DNA of 64,000 nt from Pseudonocardia sp. DSM 110487 (GTDB taxonomy: Bacteria > Actinomycetota > Actinomycetes > Mycobacteriales > Pseudonocardiaceae). The DNA lies in assembly GCF_019468565.1 (NCBI RefSeq), contig NZ_CP080521.1, forward strand, positions 6,386,001-6,450,000. The letters are read 5' to 3'. The position numbers and the translations under genes were made by a program. The notes under the pieces are model-generated. The model did not search any database and was not told the DNA's origin. It saw only the letters and a program-made list of their open reading frames with translations. Shown piece after piece: positions 17,117 through 25,341 of the stretch (its first letter is position 1; each line of letters starts with the position of its first letter).

Positions 17117-18234
17117 TAGTTTCCTGAGTCGTTAGTTAGCTTAAGAAGTCGTTGGCAGTAGGCGCCGATCGAGTCGAGGATCTGTTCGGCGGTCTTGGTC
17201 CAGACGTAGGGCTTGGGGTCGTCGTTCCAGTGCTTGATCCAGGTGCGGATGTCGGCTTCGAGTTCGGCGACGTTGCGGTGGACGCCGCGTCGCAGCATTC
17301 GGGTGGTGAGTTCGGCGAAGAGGCGTTCGACGAGGTTGAGCCAGGAGCTGCTGGTCGGGGTGAAGTGCAGGTGGAAGCGGGGGTGGCGGGCCAGCCAGCG
17401 GCGGATCTCGGGGGTCTTGTGGGTGGCGTAGTTGTCCAGGATGAGGTGCACGTCGTGCTCTGCGGGGACGTCGCGGTCGAGCTGGGCGAGGAACTCGCGG
17501 AACTCGGTGGCGCGGTGACGCCGCTGCAGGCTGGCGTGGACATGGCCGTTGGCCACGTCGAGTGCGGCGAACAGGCTGGTGGTGCCGCGCTGATCTACAG
17601 GGCGGATGTAGGTGTGGGTCTGGCGCTGCGGGTTGGCGGGCATCATCGGTAGCACCGGCGCGGACCGGTCCAGGGCCTGGACCTGGCTCTTCTCGTCCAC
17701 GCACAGCACCACAGCGCGCTCGGGCGGATCGAGGTACAGGCCGACGACGTCGTAGAGCTTGTCCACGAAGTGCGGGTCGGTGGACAGCTTCCAGTAGTCG
17801 ACCTTGTGCGGTTTGAGCTCGAACGCCCGCCAGATGCGTGACACCGCGGTCTGGGTCAGCCCGGTGCGGGCCGCCATCATCCGGGTCGACCAGTGCGTGC
17901 CCTCGTCCGGCGGGGCCTGTTCCAGAGTGGCGATCACGACCTGCTCGACGTGGGCGTCGGTGATCGTGCGCGGCCGGCCCGGCCGATCCTCATCGGACAG
18001 CCCGGCCAGCCGGTCGGCCACGAACCGGGCCCGCCACTTGCCCACCATCTGTGGGGTCACCGAAAACTCGGTGGCCACCGCCTTGTTCGTCGCGCCCTCA
18101 GCGCACGCCAACACGATCTTGGCCCGAAGCGCGAGCGCCTGCGCACTCTTCGGACGGCGCGCCCACCGCTGCAGCGTCTCGCGTTCGTCGTCGGACAGCT
18201 CCAGCTTCGCGGTCGGTCGCCCCGTCCTCGCCAT
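17116..18234 (-). CDS. IS630-family DDE transposase
   Basis: 372 residues, full length. N-terminal helix-turn-helix region (about 20-100, with KAVATEFSVTPQMVGKWRAR at 51-70) and a DDE catalytic core: Asp180 in VLCVDEKSQ, Asp267 in HLILDNYATHK, and Glu303 in SSWLNLVERLFAEL. IS630 enzymes cut and paste at TA. The stop codon TAG is not encoded by the element alone: TA comes from the target duplication and G from the terminal base of the neighbouring MITE. Confidence 0.95.
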   Translation of the reverse strand: MARTGRPTAKLELSDDERETLQRWARRPKSAQALALRAKIVLACAEGATNKAVATEFSVTPQMVGKWRARFVADRLAGLSDEDRPGRPRTITDAHVEQVVIATLEQAPPDEGTHWSTRMMAARTGLTQTAVSRIWRAFELKPHKVDYWKLSTDPHFVDKLYDVVGLYLDPPERAVVLCVDEKSQVQALDRSAPVLPMMPANPQRQTHTYIRPVDQRGTTSLFAALDVANGHVHASLQRRHRATEFREFLAQLDRDVPAEHDVHLILDNYATHKTPEIRRWLARHPRFHLHFTPTSSSWLNLVERLFAELTTRMLRRGVHRNVAELEADIRTWIKHWNDDPKPYVWTKTAEQILDSIGAYCQRLLKLTNDSGN

Positions 18235-18282
18235 CGACGAAGACTACCAGAAATTATATTACGAATTAATGACTCAGGACAC
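17119..18282. mobile_element. IS630-family insertion sequence
   Basis: A 1164 bp element bounded by TA dinucleotides at 17117-17118 and 18283-18284. Left end GTTTCCTGAGTCGTTAGTT and reversed right end GTGTCCTGAGTCATTAATT agree at 16 of 19 positions. It contains one full transposase gene and nothing else. Each TA is also the TA of an adjacent palindromic MITE, so three TA-flanked units lie in direct contact. The transposase looks intact, so the element may be active. Confidence 0.85.
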
Positions 18283-18284
18283 TA

Positions 18285-18446
18285 GCGTCCCGAACCGGAA
18301 GTCCACCACATAACTCGACGGCCCAGCTTCCCGCTGGCCACACCGGCGATCCGGCCGAGTACGCCCGGTACGAGGCCGGCTCGCCGGCGCACCCAGCGGA
18401 AACCTGGATCCGCCGATTTATGCACCGGACTTCCGGTTCGGGACAC
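18285..18446. mobile_element. 162 bp palindromic MITE, family B, copy 1
   Basis: A TA-flanked (18283-18284, 18447-18448), non-coding element with long inverted ends; the right end reversed is GTGTCCCGAACCGGAAGTCC. A second copy of the same length, inverted and about 97% identical by eye (5 differences), lies at 42074-42235. The first six bases GTGTCC are shared with the right end of the adjoining IS630, so that transposase may mobilise it. The insertion touches the DUF2461 gene and supplies part of its stop codon. Confidence 0.82.
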
Positions 18447-19075
18447 TAGCGCCGCGGCTGCTCGCTCGGCCCCACGTGATCGGCGAGCCACTCCGTGAGG
18501 GGCCGCAGCTCCCGCCACGTGCTCGCCACCCGGTCGAGGGTGCCCGGCTCGTGCAGCACGTCGTCGGGCTCCCAGGCGCGCCACGCGTAGAGGCCCTTGT
18601 GCCGCAGCAGGTCGATGCGCGGGTGATCCGCGTCGAAGCCCTTGGGGCGGGTCTTGAGGGTCTCCCCCGCGAGGGTCAGCCCCTGCATCGTGGCGATCCT
18701 CTTCTCGAGGTCGCCGCCGCGGCGGTCGTCGGCCACGGCCGTGCGGTAGCGGGCGAGCTGGTCGGGCGCCATCCGGTAGTAGCCGCCGGCGACCATCAGG
18801 CCGTCTGAGCCGACCTGCACGTAGAACGGCCCGACCGTGGCGCCGCAGTGCGTCTTGTACGGGGTCTTGTCGTTCGAGAACCGGACGTCGCGGTACGGCC
18901 GGAAGATCTTGCCGGCGCCGAACTCGGGCTCCAGCGCGGCGAGCAGCGCCTGCATCGGCTCACGGACGTCCGCCTCGTACACGGCGCGCTTGTCGGTCCA
19001 GTAGACCTTCGAGTTGTCGGCGATCAGCCCGTCGTAGAACTCGACGACGGCCTCACCGAAACCCGTGAAGCTCAT
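18446..19075 (-). CDS. DUF2461 (TIGR02453) family protein
   Basis: A 209-residue DUF2461 protein of unknown function; relatives occur in many bacteria and fungi. Family blocks visible: VEFYDGLIADNSKVYWTDKR near residue 10, FRPYRDVRFSNDKTPYKTH near 57, and the C-terminal RPLTEWLADHVG. The start overlaps the lgt stop by four bases (ATGA), so it is the second gene of an lgt operon. The TAG stop is formed by the TA target plus terminal G of the abutting MITE, meaning the native last few residues have been replaced. Confidence 0.88.
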   Translation of the reverse strand: MSFTGFGEAVVEFYDGLIADNSKVYWTDKRAVYEADVREPMQALLAALEPEFGAGKIFRPYRDVRFSNDKTPYKTHCGATVGPFYVQVGSDGLMVAGGYYRMAPDQLARYRTAVADDRRGGDLEKRIATMQGLTLAGETLKTRPKGFDADHPRIDLLRHKGLYAWRAWEPDDVLHEPGTLDRVASTWRELRPLTEWLADHVGPSEQPRR

Positions 19076-20136
19076 GGTGTGCGGTCCCCCACCTCGGCTG
19101 TGTGCCTGTCCCCCGCGTCCTTGTCCGTGGCGTCCTCTTCCAGGGCGTCCTGGTCCTTCGCGTCCTGGTCCTTCGCGTCCTCGTCCTTCGCGTCCTCCGT
19201 ACCCTCCGCCTTCGTCTCCTGGGCAGGCGAGTCGGAGTCGGCGTCCGGCGCGGGCTCGGCGGGCGTCGCCGCGCCGTCGAGCACCTCACGGGGCTTGCGG
19301 ACGAGCGCGATGTAGAGCACCGCCGCCGCGAACACCAGCACGGAGACGACGACGTTGATCCGGATGTCGCCGAACACGCGGGTGGCGTGGTCGGTGCGCA
19401 TCTGCTCGATCCAGAACCGGCCCGCGGTGTAGCCCGCGACGTACAGCGCGAACGCGCGGCCGTGGCCGAGCCGGAACCGGCGGTCGGCCCACACCACGAG
19501 CCCGGCGACGGCGAGGTTCCACAGCAGCTCGTACAGGAAGGTCGGGTGCACCACCTGGACGGGCGTGTGGTTCAGCGCGACGCCGCCGAGGGCGTCGGGG
19601 AGCCCGGTGGCGGGGTCGACCCGGTCGTAGATCTCCAGCCCCCACGGCAGCGTGGTGGGCGCGCCGTAGAGCTCCTGGTTGAACCAGTTGCCGAGCCGGC
19701 CGATCGCCTGGGCCGCGACGATGCCCGGCGCCACCGCGTCGGCGAAGAACCCGAGCGGCACGCCGTGGCGCCTGCACCCGATCCAGGCCCCGACGGCGCC
19801 CAGGGCGACCGCACCCCAGATCCCGAGGCCACCCTCCCAGATCCGGAGAGCGCCCAAGGGGTCACCGCCCGGGCCGAAGTAGGTCTGCCAGTCGGTCATC
19901 ACGTGGTAGACGCGGCCACCGACCAGCCCGAACGGGACCGCGAACACGGCGACGTCCGTGACGGTGCCCTGCTGCCCGCCGCGCGCCACGAAGCGCCGCT
20001 CACCCCACAGCACCGCGACGACGATGCCGGCGATGATGCAGAGCGCGTAGGCGCGGATCGGGATCGGGCCGAGCATCCAGACACCGCGGTCCGGACTCGG
20101 GATGTTCGCCAGCACGGTGACGACGGCAGAACTCAC
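19072..20136 (-). CDS. lgt: Prolipoprotein diacylglyceryl transferase
   Basis: A 354-residue integral membrane enzyme that transfers diacylglyceryl from phosphatidylglycerol to the lipobox Cys of prolipoproteins. About seven membrane segments lie in residues 20-280. The signature is GRLGNWFNQELYGAPTTLPW near residue 147, with the catalytic-region Arg and Asn. GTG 20136 gives the usual N-terminus (SSAVVTVLANIPSP); GTG 20166 would add 10 odd residues. After about residue 285 there is a cytoplasmic-type acidic tail (Asp/Glu/Lys/Ala) with tandem repeats, absent from minimal Lgt. Followed by DUF2461 with an ATGA overlap. Confidence 0.95.
   Translation of the reverse strand: MSSAVVTVLANIPSPDRGVWMLGPIPIRAYALCIIAGIVVAVLWGERRFVARGGQQGTVTDVAVFAVPFGLVGGRVYHVMTDWQTYFGPGGDPLGALRIWEGGLGIWGAVALGAVGAWIGCRRHGVPLGFFADAVAPGIVAAQAIGRLGNWFNQELYGAPTTLPWGLEIYDRVDPATGLPDALGGVALNHTPVQVVHPTFLYELLWNLAVAGLVVWADRRFRLGHGRAFALYVAGYTAGRFWIEQMRTDHATRVFGDIRINVVVSVLVFAAAVLYIALVRKPREVLDGAATPAEPAPDADSDSPAQETKAEGTEDAKDEDAKDQDAKDQDALEEDATDKDAGDRHTAEVGDRTP
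19147..19191 (-). repeat. 15 bp tandem repeat in the lgt tail
   Basis: Three head-to-tail copies of GTCCTGGTCCTTCGC on the plus strand; the third has one change. They encode DAKDQ/DAKDE pentapeptides in the acidic C-terminal tail of Lgt. Copy number is likely to vary between strains by slippage. Confidence 0.7.
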
Positions 20137-20181
20137 GGCGACACGGTATCCCCCACACCCCAGCACCGGTCGGCGCGGCCC

Positions 20182-21075
20182 TCAGCCGGCTGCGAAGTAG
20201 TGACCCTGCTTCAGGTCCGTGAGGAGACCGTGCCGCGTGGGCTCCCATCCCAGCAGCGCGCGCGTCAGGTCGTTCGAGGCGGGGAAGTCGGCGCCGAAGA
20301 ACCGGCCGATCCAGCCGAAATGGTCGCTCGCCCGGTCGGCGGGGACGGACACCACCGGTATGTCGAGGCCCTGCCCGATCGCCTCGGCGATATCCCGGGT
20401 GGGCACGCCCTGCTCGGCGACGGCGTGCAGGACCGAGCCGGCGGGAGCGCGGTCGACCGCGAGGCGGACGAGCGCCGCGGCGTCGAGCTGGTGCACCGCG
20501 GGCCAGCGGTTCGCGCCGTCCCCGATGTAGGCGGAGACGCCCTTGTCCCGGGCGATGCCGACGAGGGTTGCGACGAAGCCGTGATCACCCGCGCCGTGGA
20601 CCGTCGGCGCGAACCGCACGACCGACGAGCGCACGCCCCGGTCGGCCAGCGCGAGCACCGCCTGCGCGCTCGCGATCCGCGCGTAGCCGCTCGGGTCCGG
20701 CAGGTCGCGCTCGGTGGCGACGCGTCCGGCGGGGAACCCGGCGAACCCGGAGGCGATCAGGAGCGGCCGGTCCGTGCCCTGGAGGACCGCCCCCATCGCA
20801 TCGATCGCGTGCAGGTCCAGCTGGGCAGCCCGCTCCATCTGCGAGAAGTCGTGATGGTAGGCGAGGTGGACGATCCCGTCCGACGCCTCCGCACCCGCGC
20901 GGAGGCTGTCGAGATCGTCGAGACCGCCGCGAAGCACCGCTGCCCCGAGCGCGGCGACCGACGCCGCCGCGGTGTCCGAACGAGCAAGACCGAGGACCTG
21001 GTGTCCGGCAGCGAGCAGCTCGGGCACGACGGCCGAGCCGATCCAGCCGGATGCCCCGGTAACGAAGACGCGCAT
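20182..21075 (-). CDS. NAD(P)-dependent epimerase/dehydratase-family oxidoreductase
   Basis: A 297-residue extended/atypical SDR. The nucleotide loop is at the N-terminus (RVFVTGASGWIGSAVVPELL), with an acidic/Arg loop GLARSDTAA that suggests NADP preference. Later blocks are GIVHLAYHHDFSQME and RSSVVRFAPTVHGAGDHG. There is no clear YxxxK motif, common in this subgroup. Divergent from a TetR gene across a 78 bp gap with a long inverted repeat, so TetR probably represses it. Substrate unknown. Confidence 0.88.
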   Translation of the reverse strand: MRVFVTGASGWIGSAVVPELLAAGHQVLGLARSDTAAASVAALGAAVLRGGLDDLDSLRAGAEASDGIVHLAYHHDFSQMERAAQLDLHAIDAMGAVLQGTDRPLLIASGFAGFPAGRVATERDLPDPSGYARIASAQAVLALADRGVRSSVVRFAPTVHGAGDHGFVATLVGIARDKGVSAYIGDGANRWPAVHQLDAAALVRLAVDRAPAGSVLHAVAEQGVPTRDIAEAIGQGLDIPVVSVPADRASDHFGWIGRFFGADFPASNDLTRALLGWEPTRHGLLTDLKQGHYFAAG

Positions 21076-21083
21076 GTGACCCT

Positions 21084-21145
21084 CCTAGTGATGACACTTG
21101 ATGACATCACGCTACTCCGTGATGTCATCAGGTGCCATCACTAGG
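21084..21145. promoter_or_regulatory. TetR operator: two palindromes in a 28 bp-arm inverted repeat
   Basis: Arms 21084-21111 and 21118-21145 are inverted copies with two mismatches, separated by CTACTC. Each arm contains TGATG-N-CATCA, itself a palindrome, so the region offers two identical TetR sites placed symmetrically between the divergent epimerase and TetR starts. The right arm ends 8 bp before the TetR ATG and would cover its promoter. Confidence 0.65.
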
Positions 21146-21153
21146 ATCGTGTC

Positions 21154-21717
21154 ATGGGTCGCTGGGAGCCGAACGCGAGCGGGCGGCTTCGCGCGGCCGC
21201 GCTGGAGCTCTACGTCGAGCGCGGCTACGAGCAGACCACCGTGGCCGAGATCGCCGCGCGTGCCGGGCTCACCGCAAGGACGTTCTTCCGGCACTTCGCC
21301 GACAAGCGCGAGGTGCTCTTCGCCGGCTCGCCGCTGCAGGACACGCTCGTGAGCGCCCTCGACGACGCCCCAGGCTCCGCGTCGCCGATGGAGGCCGTCG
21401 CGGCGGCCCTCGACGCCGCCTCCGAGGTGCTCACCGACCGCGAGTTCTCCCAGCGGCGCCAGCTCGTCATCAACGCCAACGCGGAGCTGCAGGAGCGTGA
21501 GCTGATCAAGCTGGCGACGCTCTCCGCGGCGCTGGCCGATGGGCTGCGCCGACGCGGCGTCCCCGACCCGACAGCACGGCTGGCGGCCGAGGCCGGGATC
21601 GCGGTGTTCCGCGTGACGTTCGAGCGCTGGCTCGGCGAGCCGGAGGACCGGGGTCTGGCGACGGTCATGCGCGAGTCGTTCGACGAGCTGAGGGCCCTCA
21701 CCGCCCCTGGCGGATGA
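21154..21717 (+). CDS. TetR-family transcriptional regulator
   Basis: 187 residues. The N-terminal helix-turn-helix is clear: AALELYVERGYEQTTVAEIA, then ARAGLTARTFFRHFADKREV. The C-terminal ligand domain is of the type in the TetR_C_17-like actinobacterial group (SQRRQLVINANAELQERELI near 108). It is divergent from the epimerase/dehydratase gene with a symmetric operator between, so it most likely represses both. It ends 7 bp before the trpA stop, so the two are convergent. Confidence 0.9.
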   Translation: MGRWEPNASGRLRAAALELYVERGYEQTTVAEIAARAGLTARTFFRHFADKREVLFAGSPLQDTLVSALDDAPGSASPMEAVAAALDAASEVLTDREFSQRRQLVINANAELQERELIKLATLSAALADGLRRRGVPDPTARLAAEAGIAVFRVTFERWLGEPEDRGLATVMRESFDELRALTAPGG

Positions 21718-21724
21718 ACCTCGC

Positions 21725-22519
21725 TCAGGCCGGCTGCGGGGCGCGGCGCACGCCGCCCGCCAGCTCCTGCGCCAGCGCGCGCACGCCGCCGGCACCGCCG
21801 TTCTCCGCCGCCGTGACGAACGCGGAGCCGACGATGACGCCGTCGGCGAATCCCGCGACCTCCGCGGCCTGGTCGGCCGACCGGACACCGAGCCCGACCG
21901 CGATCGGGAGCGACGTGTGCGCGCGGCACCGGGCCACGAGCGTGGGGGCGCTGCTCGCGACGGCGTCGCGAGCACCGGTGACGCCCATCGTGGAGGTGGC
22001 GTAGAGGAAACCGCGGGTCGCGGCCGCGGTGGACGCGATCCGCTCCTCCGTGGACGAGGGCGAGACCAGGAAGGTCCGGTCCAGGCCGTGCGCCTCGGAG
22101 GCGGCGAGCCACTCCTCGGCCTCGTCGGGGATCAGGTCGGGCGTGATCAGGCCGAGCCCGCCGGCAGCGGCGAGGTCACGGGCGAACGCGTCGACGCCGT
22201 AGCGCAGCACCGGGTTGTAGTAGGTCATCACGACCGCCCTGCCGCCCGCGGCGCTGATCCGTTCGACGACCGAGAACACGTCGCGCAGCCGGAAGCCGGC
22301 CCGCAGGGCGGTGTCGGCGGCCGCCTGGACCGTGGGGCCGTCCATCACCGGGTCCGAGTACGGGATGCCGACCTCGAGCAGGTCACAGCCGCCCTCGGCC
22401 ATCGCGGTGAGCAGTTCGACGGATCGGTCGACGGTGGGGTAACCGGCCGGCAGGTACCCGACGAGGGCACCCCGGCCCTCCGCCCGCGCGGCCTCGAAGA
22501 TCTTCTGGACGGCACTCAT
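21725..22519 (-). CDS. trpA: Tryptophan synthase alpha subunit
   Basis: 264 residues. It cleaves indole-3-glycerol phosphate to indole and glyceraldehyde 3-phosphate and channels indole to TrpB. Visible: GYLPAGYPTVDRSVELL, catalytic Glu in LLEVGIPYSDPVMDGPTVQ, and the phosphate loop GLGVRSADQAAEVAGFADG then VIVGSAFV. Start ATG 22519 overlaps the trpB stop by four bases. Last gene of the trp operon; convergent with TetR. Confidence 0.97.
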   Translation of the reverse strand: MSAVQKIFEAARAEGRGALVGYLPAGYPTVDRSVELLTAMAEGGCDLLEVGIPYSDPVMDGPTVQAAADTALRAGFRLRDVFSVVERISAAGGRAVVMTYYNPVLRYGVDAFARDLAAAGGLGLITPDLIPDEAEEWLAASEAHGLDRTFLVSPSSTEERIASTAAATRGFLYATSTMGVTGARDAVASSAPTLVARCRAHTSLPIAVGLGVRSADQAAEVAGFADGVIVGSAFVTAAENGGAGGVRALAQELAGGVRRAPQPA

Positions 22520-23823
22520 CGCGGCGGCCCCTCCGTCAGGCTGGCCTCCGCGATCGCGGTGCCACTCGCGTCCTCGGCGCTCTCCTCGTCGGAGATCATG
22601 CCGAACCACTTGGCCGCCGTATCGACGTCCTTGTCCCCGCGCCCCGACAGGTTCACGAGGATCACCGCCTCGGGCCCGAGCTCCTGGCCGAGCTTCAGCG
22701 CGCCGGCCACGGCGTGGGCCGACTCGATGGCCGGGATGATCCCCTCCGTGCGCGAGAGGAGCGCGAACGCGTCCATCGCCTCGGCGTCGGTGATCGGGCG
22801 GTACTCGGCCCGGCCGATGTCCTTGAGCAGCGCGTGCTCCGGCCCGACACCGGGGTAGTCGAGCCCCGCGGAGATCGAGTGCGACTCGGCGGTCTGCCCG
22901 TCCTCGTCCTGCAGCAGGTAGGACAGCGCGCCGTGCAGCGCGCCCGGGGAGCCCGCGGTCAGGGTGGCGCCGTGCCGCCCGGTCTCCACGCCGTCACCGC
23001 CCGGCTCGAGGCCCACCAGCCGCACGCCGGGATCGTCGAGGAACGCGTGGAAGATCCCGATCGCGTTGGAACCGCCGCCCACGCACGCGGCCACGACGTC
23101 CGGCAGCCGCCCGACGCGTTCGAGGACCTGCTCGCGCGCCTCCAGGCCGATGATCCGGTGCAGGTCGCGCACCATCGTCGGGAACGGGTGCGGGCCCGCG
23201 GCCGTACCGAGCAGGTAGTGGGTGTCCTCGACGTTGGTGACCCAGTCGCGCAGCGCCTCGTTGATCGCGTCCTTCAGCGTGCGGGAACCGGTCTTCACCG
23301 GCACCACCTTCGCGCCGAGCAGCCGCATCCGCGCGACGTTGAGGGCCTGCCGCTCGGTGTCGACCTCGCCCATGTACACGACGCACTCCAGGCCGAGCAG
23401 CGCGCAGGCCGTGGCGGTCGCGACGCCGTGCTGGCCCGCGCCGGTCTCGGCGATCACGCGCTTCTTGCCCATCCGCTTGGTGAGCAGCGCCTGCCCGAGC
23501 ACATTGTTGATCTTGTGCGAGCCGGTGTGGTTGAGGTCCTCGCGCTTGAGCAGGATCCGCGCGCCGCCTGCGTGCTCGCCCAGCTTGGGCGCGTCGGTCA
23601 GGGGTGACGGGCGACCGGTGTAGTCGCGGTGCAGGCGGTCGAGCTCGTCGAGGAAATCCCGGTCACCGCGGGCCTTCTCGTACACGGTTGTGAGCTCGTC
23701 AAGGGCCGCGATCAGCGCCTCCGGCACGAACCGGCCGCCGTAGCGACCGAAGTGGCCCCGCTCGTCCGGCTCGTGCTCCGACGGGTGCGCCACCCCGTCG
23801 CTCGCCTTGCTGTGCGTACTCAC
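22516..23823 (-). CDS. trpB: Tryptophan synthase beta subunit
   Basis: 435 residues. A PLP enzyme that joins indole and serine. The PLP Lys lies in KREDLNHTGSHKINN, with GAGQHGVATATACALLG following and the phosphate loop CVGGGSNAIGIFHAF later. The N-terminus has the usual GRYGGRFVPEAL. GTG 23823 overlaps the trpC stop (GTGA). The C-terminal 25 residues, rich in Glu/Ala/Ser, extend slightly beyond the catalytic domain. Confidence 0.97.
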   Translation of the reverse strand: MSTHSKASDGVAHPSEHEPDERGHFGRYGGRFVPEALIAALDELTTVYEKARGDRDFLDELDRLHRDYTGRPSPLTDAPKLGEHAGGARILLKREDLNHTGSHKINNVLGQALLTKRMGKKRVIAETGAGQHGVATATACALLGLECVVYMGEVDTERQALNVARMRLLGAKVVPVKTGSRTLKDAINEALRDWVTNVEDTHYLLGTAAGPHPFPTMVRDLHRIIGLEAREQVLERVGRLPDVVAACVGGGSNAIGIFHAFLDDPGVRLVGLEPGGDGVETGRHGATLTAGSPGALHGALSYLLQDEDGQTAESHSISAGLDYPGVGPEHALLKDIGRAEYRPITDAEAMDAFALLSRTEGIIPAIESAHAVAGALKLGQELGPEAVILVNLSGRGDKDVDTAAKWFGMISDEESAEDASGTAIAEASLTEGPPR

Positions 23824-24644
23824 CGCACCATTCTCGAACACGACGGGTGGAAGCCGGCAGCCACCAGGCCGCGCACCGCCCCGCCCGGGTCGCCGCTGGT
23901 GACGAGGCCCTCGCCCACGAGCACGGCGTCGGCACCCCACCCGGCGTATGTGAGCAGGTCACCCGGCCCGCGCACGCCCGACTCCGCCACCCGCATCACG
24001 TCGGTGGGCAGGCCGGGGGCGATCCGTCCGAAGATCGTCCGGTCGACCTCGAGCGTGTGCAGGTTGCGCGCGTTCACCCCCATGACCTTCGCGCCCGCCT
24101 CGAGGGCGCGGTCGGCCTCCTCCTCGGTGTGCACCTCGACGAGCGCGGTCATCCCGAGCGACTCGACCCGGTCGAGCAGGGCGTCGAGCGCGTTCTGCTC
24201 CAGCGCGGCGACGATCAGCAGCACCAGGTCGGCGCCGTACGCCCTCGCCTCGTGCACCTGGTAGGGGCTCACCACGAAGTCCTTGCGCAGCACCGGCACG
24301 TCGACCACCGCGCGCACCGCCGCGAGGTCGGCGAGGGACCCGCCGAAACGGCGCCCCTCGGTGAGCACGCTGATCACCCGCGCGCCGTTCTCGGCGTACG
24401 AGGCGGCCAGCTGGGACGGGTCGGCGATCTCCGCCAGATCACCCTTCGACGGGCTCCGCCGCTTCACCTCAGCGATCACCCCGATACCAGGGGCACGCAG
24501 CGCGGCCATCACATCCCGCGGGGGCGGGGCCGCGGCCGCCCGCCGCTTGATCTCCGCGAAGTCGACCTCGGCCTCACGCGCCGCGAGATCGGCCCTGACA
24601 CCGTCAACGATGGAATCGAGGACACTCGCTCCGCCGTTCGTCAT
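23820..24644 (-). CDS. trpC: Indole-3-glycerol phosphate synthase
   Basis: 274 residues, a single-function TIM barrel that closes CdRP to indole-3-glycerol phosphate. Signature IAEVKRRSPSKGDLAEIADP, then VLRKDFVVSPYQVHEARAYG, GVNARNLHTLEVD and VAESGVRGPGDL. ATG 24644 follows a GAGGGGGAC ribosome site; the longer open frame upstream is not needed. It lies 43 bp after the membrane-protein gene, the only real gap inside the trp operon. Confidence 0.96.
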   Translation of the reverse strand: MTNGGASVLDSIVDGVRADLAAREAEVDFAEIKRRAAAAPPPRDVMAALRAPGIGVIAEVKRRSPSKGDLAEIADPSQLAASYAENGARVISVLTEGRRFGGSLADLAAVRAVVDVPVLRKDFVVSPYQVHEARAYGADLVLLIVAALEQNALDALLDRVESLGMTALVEVHTEEEADRALEAGAKVMGVNARNLHTLEVDRTIFGRIAPGLPTDVMRVAESGVRGPGDLLTYAGWGADAVLVGEGLVTSGDPGGAVRGLVAAGFHPSCSRMVR

Positions 24645-24687
24645 GGCAGCTGTCCCCCTCTCCGGATAGGGCCGGGCGCGAATCATG

Positions 24688-25341
24688 CTAGACAGGCTCA
24701 CTTCGCGGCCCGTCGCCAGGATCGTCCCCCGCGTCGCCGGGCGGTGCCTCAGCGGGGTCGACCGACGGGTCACGGCCCTCGTCGAGCTCCTGCCACGCGG
24801 CCCGATCCGGGTCGCGTTCCACCCGCCGCTCCCCCGGCGCCGCATACCGTGCGCCGAGCCGCGGCAGCCGCCGCTCCCGCACGAGCACGACGATCCCCAC
24901 GGCGAGCAGCAGGACCGCCCCGGCGATCGCCAGCATCGGCGCGCCCGTGGTGTCGGTGGGCTGGTAGCGCAGCTCGTCCACGGTCACGCCGGCCGACGGC
25001 TGGGGCAGCGACGCCGCGGATGCGTCAGTGGCGTACGGGTCCATGAGCAGCGCCCGCACACCGAACAGCAGCACGCCGACGCCGGCCAGCCCGAGCAGCA
25101 CGCCCACCAGCCTGCGCAGCAGACCGCCGGTGGCCACCACGCCCGCCACCCCGGCCAGCGCCAGCAACGCGGTGCCGCCCAGCCACGGCGCCACCTGCGC
25201 ACCCGTGAGCTCCACCGGTGCCGCTCCAGGCGGCATCACCCGATACCAGACGGTGGCCGACCCCGCCCAGAGCAGCGCAGCCGCCAGCGCGAGACCGGCA
25301 CACGCTGTGCCGAGCGCGCGAGGATCCGGGCGATGGGTCAC
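24688..25341 (-). CDS. Trp-operon-associated membrane protein (Trp_oprn_chp family)
   Basis: 217 residues. Four hydrophobic segments (about 10-30, 45-65, 72-92, 128-150 from GTG 25341), then an acidic, Pro/Asp-rich cytoplasmic tail (GDAGDDPGDGPRSEPV). Actinobacterial trp operons commonly carry such a protein between trpE and trpC; its role is unknown, with export or enzyme anchoring only proposed. GTG 25341 overlaps the trpE stop (GTGA). Confidence 0.85.
   Translation of the reverse strand: MTHRPDPRALGTACAGLALAAALLWAGSATVWYRVMPPGAAPVELTGAQVAPWLGGTALLALAGVAGVVATGGLLRRLVGVLLGLAGVGVLLFGVRALLMDPYATDASAASLPQPSAGVTVDELRYQPTDTTGAPMLAIAGAVLLLAVGIVVLVRERRLPRLGARYAAPGERRVERDPDRAAWQELDEGRDPSVDPAEAPPGDAGDDPGDGPRSEPV

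Noticed and set aside
17119..18282. IS630 element as degraded or frameshifted
   Set aside because: The transposase reads through in one frame, with all three catalytic acids and both ends present.
19102..21144. 680-codon plus-strand frame opposite lgt and the epimerase
   Set aside because: Spans two convincing minus-strand genes and their operator; an artefact of high GC.
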